Below, piece by piece: positions 37,321-47,783 of a DNA stretch of 64,000 nucleotides; position 1 is the stretch's first letter, and every line of letters starts with the position of its first letter. The position numbers and the translations under genes were made by a program. The stretch comes from Isoetes taiwanensis (Eukaryota > Streptophyta > Lycopodiopsida > Isoetales > Isoetaceae), in NCBI GenBank assembly GCA_021234155.1, contig JAJEKV010000071.1, positions 2,119,138 to 2,183,137 on the forward strand, in the 5' to 3' direction. A model generated the notes under the pieces. The model was given only the letters and a program-made list of their open reading frames with translations, was not told the DNA's origin and ran no database searches.

Positions 37321-39787
37321 AACGAACTCCCATAATCTCCTCCTTTGCTTGAAGCTATCCTGTTATACCTCAAATTCCAGAATCCTGAATTAATTTCTTC
37401 AGCCATGGCATTTGCAGCATCTTCCATCTTGTGTTCAGCTATCCATGGTGATAGCATAGTTTTATATCAGCCGCAAAATGTGAAGCGTTTCTAGGGTCGA
37501 AGGCATCCCTAGCTTCTGCACTGCTGCCATAATCATGGGCATGGCCATAGCCATAGCCATTTTGGCCTTCCGTAACGGATAAGGCTTTTTGGACTGCAAA
37601 TGAAGATTTGCATTTTCTTTATCATGGCAAGAATGAGACTGATCAGGCATACGGTGGCTTTTATCTGTTTAAAATTTGCTTTTGAGTAGTAGTGCACGAT
37701 TTTCCTTTTTGTTCCTTTTACAAAGAAGATTTATGCTTCACAAGCTCCTTATTTCTATTGAGGTCTTCTGATACTTTGGTTCCATTCTGAGCAGCCACAT
37801 TATGTGTAGCTTGGCAATCATGTCATTTGACAAAGACAGGTTTGGTTTGTCTCTCATTTAGAACGTCTTAAGATGGTTTGGATAACAAGGATGTCATCTA
37901 ATAAGCTTTGTATGGCAACCATGGCCAGCTTGCAACAATTAAGTTTGAAGTGTCCATAAGACAACCTTGACCACTTCATACAACATTGTTCTATATTTTT
38001 TGTCTAGATGGAGGTCCTAGAATGTTCTACTTAATTCCTTTTCTTCATTTTGTTGTAGTATCACTATCGTTGCCTCACATATCAGTATTATCACTATCAG
38101 AAATTTACATATTCTCATTATTATCTTTTCTTGATAAGCTGTATCACGCTTTATACTTCATGAGCAGTTCAAACTGAAATACATGAAGACCTTCAATTCA
38201 TCAATATTTTTTTGGTTGTTTATTAGATTGAGGGGATATAGACTACGTTTGAAGTTCAAAAATGCTGTAAACGCAGACAAATTTTGTAAATATACTATTT
38301 TCATTTATGATCATCAATTTTCAATAAGTTGTGTTGCTTCAAGTTCAGGGTGCATGGAGGAATGGAGCCAAATAATAAATACCTATAGAGAAATAGGCTG
38401 CATGGCATATGATGTAGATCGGTATCGTGCTGCAGATAAGTGCACAAACAGTGGCCAAGAATAGTACAGTTCTTTCAGCAAATCTCGCAATGTTGTGCCT
38501 TTAGTTTTTATTATTATATATTTGGCTATACAATTCGTTCATGTTAAGAAAATAGAAGAAAGTTGCGGGCCCTCCACCATAGATGGGTAGCATGTACGAC
38601 TGCTTATGGTTGAACTTGACTGTTTTGTTTAAACCTTCATTTCTTCTAAACCTTCATCAAGCTAGGGCAAAAACCAACGGCAAAAAGGGCACTTTAAACT
38701 TAAAAAGGAGCAACACTTTTTTGCATTTTTCCCATCACAAAAAAGGCTCTAAATAAAAAAAGGCACAAAAAGACTTTTGAACTTAAAAATACACCACCAC
38801 CTTTTGCCCTTTCGCTAGGTTTAAAAAGATTGTTAAAAGACATAGAACTTTTAACATCTTTTTGACACCTAATTTATAATGACGGAAGAACGAGAAAGCA
38901 ATAGAAATAAAAGAGGAGCGTCAGTAAAGATTGGATGAAAAACACATAATATGAACATGAAAGGAGAGCCCACCTATCTACATACAATATAGTATGGACG
39001 CTTTGGAATCACACAAGTAGAATGGCACCACGGTGGCAAATTCAATCGAGAATGTATGCATTGTAGGGCATTGTCATTCAAGGACAATGGTACAAAGTGC
39101 TGCCACAATGGACAAACCAAGTCGAAGCCTCCAACACCCAAAAACCACTAACTTTCACCAACACATCAGGGCCTATAATAGTGCTCTTGCCTTTGCTTCC
39201 TTTGGCGCAAACATCGAGCAAACTGAAGGATGTGGACCATACTGTTTCAATATCTAAGGACAAACCTACCATAGGGTGGGGCCAGCTTATGCCAATAATT
39301 CTCAACCCGCAACATATTCCCAACTCTACATTCTAAATGCCAACTATGCACATGAAGCATGAGTCCAAAATGCTCAGAATGTAGATTACTTTAGATATTT
39401 TTGTTAAATAAAAGGTTACTGCACACTTTTCTCATTGCAGTTAAAATATTTAGAAACTTCCAACCTATGCCCAGCAACGCTGGGTACTGTTACTAGTATG
39501 AACTTGAATTTGTTCTTGTGTTTCATCAATGCTCCCTTAACTATGATTCTCAAGTTTTGAGCCTGCAGGCTGGACCAAAGTGCTATATAAAAATTCTTAC
39601 TGCACCAATCTATGAACTCGGCCCAGCCTGGTCTAGTTACTACCCACTTGGTTCTGTTAAGTGTGATCAACTTAACATCATCTTCTTTGGCAGTGGGTAT
39701 GGACTCACTCTTGTCATAGCTTCTACCCAGAACTCCATTGTAGTAAAAAACAAGCAGGATTTGGCTTAACCTTGTAGTCTTCTGCAT

Positions 39788-40560
39788 GGACAGAGTTGGT
39801 GCAGGGCTGGAAACTTCTGCTTCAGCATTTCTTGGTGCAGGGCTAGAAACTTCTGCTTCAGCATCTATTCGTGCAGGGATGGAAACTTACGCGCCTCGTA
39901 ATGTCTTGGAGGTGTCTTTTGCTTGGAATTTCGCTCTTGCTTTTTCTCCGAGACACTTCCGGCTGCAAAAATTTAATGCATTCTAGTAACTATATGGGTC
40001 AAATTAAAAAGAAGACAGCACAAAAGGTTGGAAGTTACCTTGTGACTTACATTCAATTTAAACGATTTGTTGGATCATAACCCGATGCATCCGCCGATTT
40101 GGCGATTGGTGTGGAGCATGACTTAATGCATCCGTTGATCCGTGCAGATTCTGTTGTCCATTGGAGCACCCACGGAGCTTGACTTGATGCACCCATCGAT
40201 GTGTTGACATCTACCGATCCGACTTCTCAGAACCCGATGCATCTTCCGATTTGCCCGAAGTTTCTATCTCGTGGTCTAATGCTTTCAAAGGGGTGTGAGT
40301 GTCTTGTCCCCTAATCACCACCACATTGTACATCTATATCTACAAAGTAGGGATGAAGAAGTAAGCTACATATCCCAATTGCATCAAACAAGACTTGGTT
40401 ACCTTTGAGGGTAGAAAATAATTCCCTTTTTGGTGTGCTAGATGGACTCACATAGTCATTGCCACCAAGATGAGCGATTAGACCTGAATTAGTAAATGGC
40501 ACCATGCTCGCGCAAACTGGAATTGAATCACAATTGATTGTAACTATACTTTGGTTTTTT
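39788..40560. repeat. Short tandem repeats, otherwise unassigned
   Basis: Near 39800-39880 GGTGCAGGGCTGGAAACTTC followed by TGCTTCAGCAT occurs three times at about 42-bp spacing. Around 40080-40260 GATGCATCCGCCGATTTG-like phrases repeat. No gene recognised; the minus-strand stretch 40505-40311 is not identifiable. Confidence 0.55.
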
Positions 40561-40576
40561 TAACTAAGCTCCAGAC

Positions 40577-40865
40577 TTTTTACTCTCTTTACGATGTTCC
40601 TGTTTTTATATATCTAAAGTGTCCCCTAAAATGAGCGAGCGATCTCATCCCAGCGGGCACTTTAGATACACAAAATAGGAGAAGCAAAAGAGACTAAGCC
40701 AGCCAGGATCTTGTTTTATGTCGGGCTTACTCCCTTTTCGAGTTTCCTGCTTGAGGTATCTAATTCGCCACCGAAAGTGAGTTTTATGTCATCCTAGGGG
40801 CAAATTAGATAACGATAAACAGAAAACGAAGGAGACTAAGCCGGGCTTACTCTCTTTTCGAAGCT
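40577..40865. repeat. Two tandem imperfect hairpins
   Basis: First hairpin: TCTCTTTACGATGTTCC...TATCTAAAGTG (from 40577) pairs with CACTTTAGATA...GGAGAAGCAAAAGAGA (to 40692). Second: CCCTTTTCGAGTTTCC...GTATCTAATT (from 40731) pairs with AATTAGATAACG...GAAGGAGA (to 40834). Each is followed by CTAAGCC-GGGCTTACTC. They look like tandem copies of a foldback element. Confidence 0.6.
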
Positions 40866-41639
40866 ACCTATAAGTGCTCACCGTAAGTGCCTCAAGAGCT
40901 TGAAGTTGCTTTTGATCCTCCCTACTCACACCTAAGGCTTGTACCCATGTCAGAAAATTCATGATGCCAGTTCTCAATGCAACAAGTGATTACAAATCCT
41001 CGCAAAGTGAACATAAATTTGTCAATGAGAATACAATTATACTAAGCACTTCAGGAATTTTGTTATGAAGCATCTCAAGAGGCCGAGCGCAGACATGGAA
41101 GATGGTATTGGTGGATCGTGATTCAAGAATCAAAGTTAGTAGTGGTTTCCCCATCCATCGGAGGATCTTGCCACGGAATGGACACCACTACCATAATCTT
41201 CAGCCTTATCAAGGTCCGGAAGTAGTGGATCCAAGACAAATAAAAGAAGACGGTCCTTGCAAAGACGTAAACCTCTCTAACCTTGGTTCCAAAGACTTTC
41301 AATGTCAAGTAGGTTCCGCTTCGGCCGACAGCAGATTAAGCTCCTCGATTTTTGTCCGCCAAGTTCTCGTAATAGTTCCTTCCTTTAGCCTCCTCAGATC
41401 TTGGCATATAGCCCGAATACCGCCCCGCATTTAATTTGGTTTATCCTTAATCATTCCTTCCCATTTTTTAAATCTTTAATCATCTTCTGGCCGGAACTCA
41501 AGTTGTTGAACCTTCGCTTGTAGCACCCGGGGGCTTTGATCACAAGTTTGCAACCTTGCCTTACATGAATCACTTCTCGATCTTGTAGAGTTGATCCATT
41601 CTCCCAAAGGTCCTGTTGAATTCATCCGAAAGTAATCCA

Positions 41640-42130
41640 AGGTTAGTACCACATGACACAACAGGCACCACTTTACACACCACAAATACCATCATGACAA
41701 ACTTTGCACCACAAATGGCGTCATATTCACCACATGTGGTGTGGCATGTGGCACCAAACTGGTGCCACATGCCACACCACATATGGCACCACAATGCACC
41801 CAAGGCACCACATATGGCAATCCATTACTTCGCACCACAAATGGCGCCAAAGACACCACATGTGGTGCAAAATGTGGATCCATAGTGGTGCCACATTAGA
41901 CACCACATGTGGCACCACAATGCATGTAAGGCACCACATGAAGCAGGCATCCACCACTCCATATGTGGCAGATAGCGTGGTGCAATATTTAGCGCAGCAG
42001 TTGGCACCACATATGGCAGACAATCCACCATTCACAAGTATCACCATATCTATAGAAACATATGGAAGCCAATTCACTATTCAGAAAAGGTACCACGTTT
42101 GGTACTATATGTGACACTACATATGCTACA
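41640..42130. repeat. Palindromic CACCACATGTGGTG minisatellite
   Basis: Dense variants of GGCACCACATATGGCA and CACCACATGTGGTGC in both orientations, with long local palindromes around GTGGCACCAAACTGGTGCCAC near 41750. Frames open on both strands here because of the repeat, not as genes. Flanked by unassigned sequence 40.9-41.6 and 42.1-42.4 kb. Confidence 0.8.
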
Positions 42131-42424
42131 AACTACATTATTAACATATAATTGGCACCATATGACTGTCTCCAGAACACATTTGGAGCTACATACTCTT
42201 GGAACTGAAATTATCCACCACAACTCGAAACTAGCAAAGACAAATTTCCTACACATAACTTACAACACACCCAAATGAAGAAGTAAGTGGTGTACCGATT
42301 GTTCAAGCTTGCTAGACCTTCTTTGGAAAATAACAGTTCCAATATTAAATTGCATCATATGGTGGTTCCGTAAGAAGAGGGTTGAAAAGTACCTATTTTT
42401 TCATTGATTTTCCCGAGATTCTTC

Positions 42425-42960
42425 TTACGACTTTTTAGGAGGCTTGAATTGTGGCCTAGTCATTTCAAGAGAGGAAGCATCATCTGTGGCATGTTGCTCT
42501 GCTTCCTCACTATTTGAAATGCTTGCATTCTTCCTCTTACGTTGAGACGGAGAGGCTTCAGACTCTTTTTCTCTTAACTGTTGCCAGAAACTCAACAAGT
42601 TTGTTTCTTTTCCTTTTGTGTGAAGGTAATACTTAACAGCCCATAGTCCAGAGGAGGCCATGCCTCCCCGTGCACACTTCCCCGCCTGTGATTTTTTGTA
42701 AAGGCACATATATTCATTATACCTCTCCTTGCTCAGATTCTTCAACCTGCATGATGAAACAAAACAATATTCTAAACAACAGAGAATCATGGGCATCCCC
42801 GAATCTAGAATGCAACCCACCTGTAAGTGGATTTTCCTAATACTTTCGGTCCCCAAACAGACTCGATTTCTTCTTGTGTGGCGTAATGCTTTTCTTGCCT
42901 GTACATTTCCTTGTAGGTGTATCCGTGGCATTCAAGTCCGGTATGATCGAGCCATTTCGC
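42425..42960 (-). pseudogene. Unrecognised gene fragment with one intron
   Basis: On the minus strand an exon-like stretch reads GYTYKEMYRQEKHYATQEEI and ESVWGPKVLGKSTYR, then a GTGGGT donor. After a CATGCAG acceptor it continues LKNLSKERYNEYMCLYKKSQ, GLWAVKYYLHTKGKETNLLS and KESEASPSQRKRKNASISN to a stop. Composition and splice sites are gene-like. No family recognised. It is near the right end of the 13.8-kb element and could be one of its own genes or captured host sequence. Confidence 0.45.
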
Positions 42961-43296
42961 GGATCGATCTTCTTGCCAGAAATCAGAAATGGTCTTGCCG
43001 GATTAAGGGAGCGTGATCAGAGTTTTTGAGGGAAAATGAAAATTCAGAATCAGAAATGGTCCTGCCGGATTAAGGGAGCGTGATCAGAGTTTTTGAGGGA
43101 AAATGATCGTGTACGTTGTTGAATAAGCCTGAATAAGACTGAAAGGACAAAATTTTGAATAAGTAATCATGTGTTTTTTTGAAAAAATAACTCCCTCTCC
43201 CACTACAAATTTGGTAGTTCCCACCACACTTAGCACCCAAAAATGTGGTGCTAAAATGCACGTTTTTGTTCCACTACAACATGCTTTCACCGAGCA

Positions 43297-46200
43297 TGAG
43301 AAGTCCACTCATTGTCTCGTATGTAATGAACCGAGATATAGGAATGACCTAAAGGGAAAAACGGTACCTCAGAAGGTTATTCGACACTTTCCAATAATCC
43401 CAAGGTATATGCATCACCACTTCTTACAAATAGTTGTAAATTCACGTATTTTCGGTACTTATATGTTGCCTATAATTTATTCTATAGGTTAAAGTTGATG
43501 TTCCGTTGCAAGACATTGGCTAGCCTAATGGACTTCACGGCTACACATGCATCTAGTGATGATGTGATGCGAGTCCCGAGCGACAGTGCAGCTTGGAAGC
43601 ATGTCGATGCGACATGGCCTGACTTTGGAAAAGAACCACGTAACGTGCGTTTGGGCTTGGCCACCGATGGCGTAAACCCATATGGTACACAATCGACTGC
43701 ATGGTCTACATGGCCAGTGATGATAGTGAACTACAACATACCCCCATGGTTGTTGATGAAGAGTGGGCACATTATGATGACTTTATTGATACCTGGAAAG
43801 AAAAAACCAAGTAATTTAGATGTGTACCTAACAATGTTGTTAAAAAACTCGTTTTTTATTTTTAAAGTACTTCTATAAAAATCCTCACGTTTTTTAAAGG
43901 ATTTTTATGATTTGGTATGGCCAAAATATAAAAAATAAAAAAATTGCAGCTGCTATTAGAAACTACTAAGTTCAAGTACAAAGATATCATAGTTGTTTTG
44001 CGATGCAACTCTTGAGAAAGTTCAGAAAAATATTATTATAGAGGTTAAAAAGTATAAAAATTTTATATACAAAGATAAATAAGTTCAAGAGTATCATATA
44101 TTTGAATAAAAAAAATCACAGTCTAAGGATTTTTTAGGATTTTTAAAGATTTTTAAGGATTTTTAAAGATTTTAAAGATTTTTAACGTATTTTATATGAA
44201 ATACGTTTTTAAAGATTTTTTTCAAAAAATTTAAAAATCTTCAAAAAATCTTAAAAAACGTTTTTTAAACGTACGGATTTTGACGTACTTAACAACATTG
44301 GTACCTAAGAATAATTGTGGATGAGTTACTACCTTTGTGGAACACAGGTATTCAGGTCTGCGATGCACATAAAAATGACGTTTTTAATCTTAGAAGTATA
44401 CTATTGTGGACTATGCATGACTTTCCTGGGCTTGCCGAGTGTTCTGGGTTTAAGACATCGGGGCACTTCCCTTGCATGATATGTGGGGAAAAGTTGCAGC
44501 ACCGTCACTCTAAGCATCTGAAGAAAGTAGTATACGAGGGTTTTAGGAAGTATTTGCCGCTCACGCACCCCTTCAGAAAGCAGCGTGCACAATTCGGTGG
44601 CACTGTAGACTATACAGAACCACCAAGCAGAATTACCATATGAGAATGGGGTGAGCGTTGGGATAAGAAGGAAGAGGGGGAAAATCCAAGGGAACTGTGA
44701 GGGGGGCACATGAGTCGAGGAGGTCGTAGCCGACCTAGACAGTGAGGATGAGGAATTATATAGTGGTGGCGAGGAAGCCGCGGAGGAGGAAGTCTTTACT
44801 GCCAATATGAAAAGGAAGTCTGTTTTTTATAGACTACCATATTGGACCGACTTATTGATTCAACACCTTTTAGACCCGATGCATATCTTCAAGAACGTGG
44901 GAAACTCTTTATGGAAGCATGTATTTGGTCAAAAAGACACAACAAATGCCAGGATGGACCTTAAGGTAAGTAATACAAAGAAAGAGGCATGGATCCGAGG
45001 TGAAGGGCAACCACTTCCTCCGGCAAAATGGGTTATTGCTAGGGCTGACCATCGAGCTATTTATGATGATTTAAGGGCCATTAGAACACCAACTGGTTAT
45101 ATGCAATCATTGCGAACCGCGTTCACAAGTACTGGGGAGCTGACTGGTTTAAAGTCCCATGACTGGCATAAGTTCTTGCATGTAAGCAATTGAACTCCAC
45201 ATATATGCACTACTATAAAATGTAACCCATAACTTATATTTGGTGTTTGGATCGTGCAGTTCTTCATGCCCCTGACCTTTAGGGGAGTTTTAGACAAGGG
45301 ACCATTGGAGGCAATAAGTGCCCTATCAAAGGTCATAAGGTTGTTACCCATGTTGATTTAGTGGTCCCCCGTCTATTTTATTTGTGGCTAAGTTTTTTGT
45401 TTTGGACCTCATAGGTGGATGTGTAAAAAAACTATACCGAAAGACAAAATTGAAGAGATGAAAGTGAAAATGGCAGAGGCATGTTGCTTGTTGGAGAAGG
45501 AGTTTTCTACGAGCTTTCTTGACAGTCAAACCCATCTTTTGGTACATCCTATTGAGGAAGTGGAGCTCGCGGGAACTGTACATGCCAGATGGATGTTTTT
45601 CTTGGAAAGGTTTATGAAGGTATTGAAGGATATGGTGCGTCAAAGAGCACGCGTCCCGAAGGTAGTATGGCGGAGGGATGGCTTGCGAAAAGAGTCACTT
45701 TTCTATATATCAGAATATATTTCCGTCACCCGTACATCCAGATGCACCTCGCTTATGGAGTGATGAAGGGGACGAGAAGATTGTGGGGGTAGTGGCAGAA
45801 GGCAATGGTATGCAGAAGTCATTTCCGCCTGATATAATCATTAAGGTTAATCAATTTCTTCTTTACAATTCGGCACCAATGGCAAAATGGATTGCTCGTT
45901 ATGAGAACACAAAGGAAGAAATGGAAGAGAAGAGGCATGAATGGAGACGACATAATAGACGCGAGCCCCTGCACCGATGGATATGAACCCTTGCGGACAA
46001 GATGGAAAGAGAATGGGTACTACAGGTGCTTTGACCGATGCATATTACAAGGGGGAGTACATTACAGCTACGGAATGGGCATACGCACAAGGTGTCATGA
46101 AAAAGGTAGTTGCAACAAATTATGTTGATGTCGAAATTGAGTATTTTCTTTTGATGTTATTGTATCTATTGACATTAATGGTGCTTTTGACAGTATATAT

Positions 46201-46914
46201 CTTACTCCTCGATATGGTGGCATGGGACCCACTATCGTGTGAGTTCTCTTGACATACACAGGAAGACTTGTGACTGCGGAGTCATGGCATCATTCACGAT
46301 GGAGTTTCAATCAAGTGTTGCCGATCGTAATCATCAGGAAGCCACCTGTGATTGGGTCGGGAGGTTAAAGACTATAATGGAGGTGGATGTTGGTGGCAAT
46401 TTTAAGACCTTCATATTCGATGCCGATTGGTTTGACCTTCAATTAAGGGGGGCCAGGCCTATAGTAAAGTATGATAGAACAAGTGGCTTTTTCGCTGTCA
46501 ACTCTAGCAAGATGTATCCTGGTAGTGAGACGCTTGTCCTTCCAGACAACTGTGAACAGGTACACACATACACATATCCACTTCAAAATTTAGACCATCA
46601 ATATCAATCTCACGTCCAGCTTCTTTGACCAGATTTTTTTCTTTACCGATCGACAAGACCCAACATGGTGGTTTATCATACAAACTACACCGAGGGGACG
46701 CCCAATATTCCAAGGTGTTGTGCTAGAGGAGTCAATAACGTCTGAAGAGCCCTCTGGCAGATCAAGGCATTCAAACTCACCGGAAAACGAGCATCAAGAG
46801 GTTGGACCACTAGCTCTCATGCGGCATCTTACACCAGAGCAATTCCACGAAATACAGATGTACTTCAGGCATTTTAATACAAATGTTGGCAATGCTAACA
46901 ATGACGACTCCTAG
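43297..46914 (+). pseudogene. CACTA TNP2 transposase, main part
   Basis: Continues the TNP2 frame from 29476: EHEKSTHCLVCNEPRYRND, an intron (~43405-43487), MRVPSDSAAWKHVDATWPDF, NVRLGLATDGVNPYG, VMIVNYNIPPWLLMKSG, LLIPGKKKPSNLDVYL. The hAT MITE interrupts here. Then VDELLPLWNTGIQVCDA, MHDFPGLAECSGFKTSGHFP, FYRLPYWTDLLIQHLLDPMH, a DUF4218 part (FLDSQTHLLVHPIEEVELAG, near 45520) and a DUF4216 part (TIMEVDVGGNFKTFIFDADW, near 46380). It closes at 46914 (MYFRHFNTNVGNANNDD). TNP2 cuts and pastes CACTA elements through a DDE active site. Several stops and frame changes in addition to insertions make it non-functional. Terminal CACTA repeats were not found. Confidence 0.9.
43832..44300. mobile_element. 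469-bp hAT-like MITE inside TNP2
   Basis: Ends are CAATGTTGTTAA and TTAACAACATTG, a perfect 12-bp inverted repeat. It is flanked by the 8-bp direct repeat GTACCTAA (43824-43831 and 44301-44308). The 8-bp duplication and CARTGTTGTTAA-type ends fit the hAT superfamily. The interior is AT-rich with TTTTTAAGGATTTTTAAAGA repeats and no ORF. Excision in silico restores ...NLDVYL^RIIVDELLP in frame. Confidence 0.92.
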
Positions 46915-47780
46915 TTAGCACCTAGAGGAGACGATCATTAAATTCTATATGTCAAATATTATGCACATCCTCAGTGCAATCCTTCTGATAGGCTATGTCT
47001 ATTGGTCTTCGTGTGCAATAAAAACCCATTCAATTCAATTCTTTTTTTCTCCCCCCCCCCCCTTTTGGTATACATTATATTGGAGGAATAAAGAACGGGT
47101 GGAACATGGGCTCAAAGAATCCACATAGGCTCAAGCATTGCCTCTAGACTAGAACATGCCACCTAGGCTCCAATAGAAGATCAAATATATGCCACATAAA
47201 GTAGAGAAAAAAATACAACACCGACGTCACAATGACATGTTGCCACAATGACATGGAGGCAAAGCAAACAGTTTGCACAAGCACTCAAATTTTTGGTAAG
47301 GATTTGGATTTCAACTCATCCAAAGAGTCTTCAATGGTATCTTAGTTACTCCGATTTTCTCTAACCTTAAACCAAAGGCCACCACCAAGTTAACCCGATC
47401 ATTGCTTAATTTGATGCTATCCACTAGCTTTTTCTTTGTGGATCACCGCTCTACCTTTCAAAAGAGATAATAATAATGGTATTTTGTAGGTGAACAAGTC
47501 CAAATACATAGAGTGAAGCATGAGGAGCCTGGGACGTTGAACGTGTAGGCGTTGCATTTCCCTTAGGGTCGAACATGCCACCTAGGTTCAAACAAGCCTC
47601 TTAGGCTCAAGCATTGTCTAGGCTCAACCATGCCCCAGTATCAAACATGTACACAACAAAAATAAAAATAGTTTAAATGACGTCGCTTATAAAAAAAATA
47701 CGCCGTGATGCGACGATTGACGCCGCAGACGCGACGATACAGCCGACGTTAAAAACTCATTTCTTAGTTGGGTGAACATG
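46915..47780. other. AT-rich spacer after the CACTA gene
   Basis: Contains a T/C homopolymer run (47041-47065) and scattered ACATGCCACCTAGGCTC/CTCAAGCATT repeats from 47130 to 47640. No gene recognised; no CACTA terminal repeat seen. Confidence 0.5.
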
Positions 47781-47783
47781 AGT

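Larger units (their letters stand above)
35469..39496 (+). mobile_element. Helitron E, non-autonomous, with COG6 exons
   Basis: The 5' end is TCCTATATAATAATGTTATA preceded by A; the 3' end is GCCCAGC-AAC-GCTGGG, TACTGTTACTAG, then T. Insertion between A and T of an FCP1-like coding sequence leaves no duplication. The subterminal CGCCCTAGATCGGGTGG resembles that of Helitrons A and D. It carries COG6 exons 1-4 in sense orientation and, at 37138-37320, a segment shared with Helitron A. From 37.35 to 39.45 kb no gene was recognised. No Rep/helicase. Confidence 0.9.
35115..39787 (-). pseudogene. FCP1-like phosphatase domain, split by Helitron E
   Basis: The N-terminal half is at 39787-39497 (ATG at 39787): VFYYNGVLGRSYD, VVTRPGWAEFIDWCSKNFYI, ALWSSLQAQNL, ending FKFI. 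The C-terminal half is at 35468-35115: WNQDHCTNTNLF, PIFLKHLKKVY, NVLLIDDSRYKGYLN, NTMICPNS. This is the NLI-interacting-factor/FCP1 HAD phosphatase pattern. The break falls exactly at the Helitron junction and the two halves are in the same frame. The nucleophile motif DxDG is degenerate (YYNG), so it would be catalytically dead. A TAG follows NTMICPNS and a G-run shifts the frame soon after, so it was probably already a pseudogene or a captured fragment of the 13.8-kb element. Confidence 0.85.
29477..43291. mobile_element. 13.8-kb TIR DNA transposon inside TNP2
   Basis: Left end GGGTGAAAGCATGTTGTAGT, right end ACTACAACATGCTTTCACC; the first 25 bases are perfect inverted copies and weaker similarity continues for about 100 bases (AATGTGGTGGGA and CAAATTTGTRGTG on both sides). 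The flank GAGCA occurs on both sides (29472-29476 and 43292-43296), giving a 4-5-bp target duplication. Removing the element restores the TNP2 reading frame. Inside are a DUF7869-like N-terminal fragment, several tandem repeats, a small acidic ORF, an FCP1-like pseudogene split by Helitron E, and an unrecognised minus-strand gene fragment. The superfamily is not one I can name. Confidence 0.85.

Noticed and set aside
41570-42114. ORFs rich in His/Trp/Cys/Val on both strands
   Set aside because: Products of the CACCACATGTGG minisatellite; both strands are open at once.
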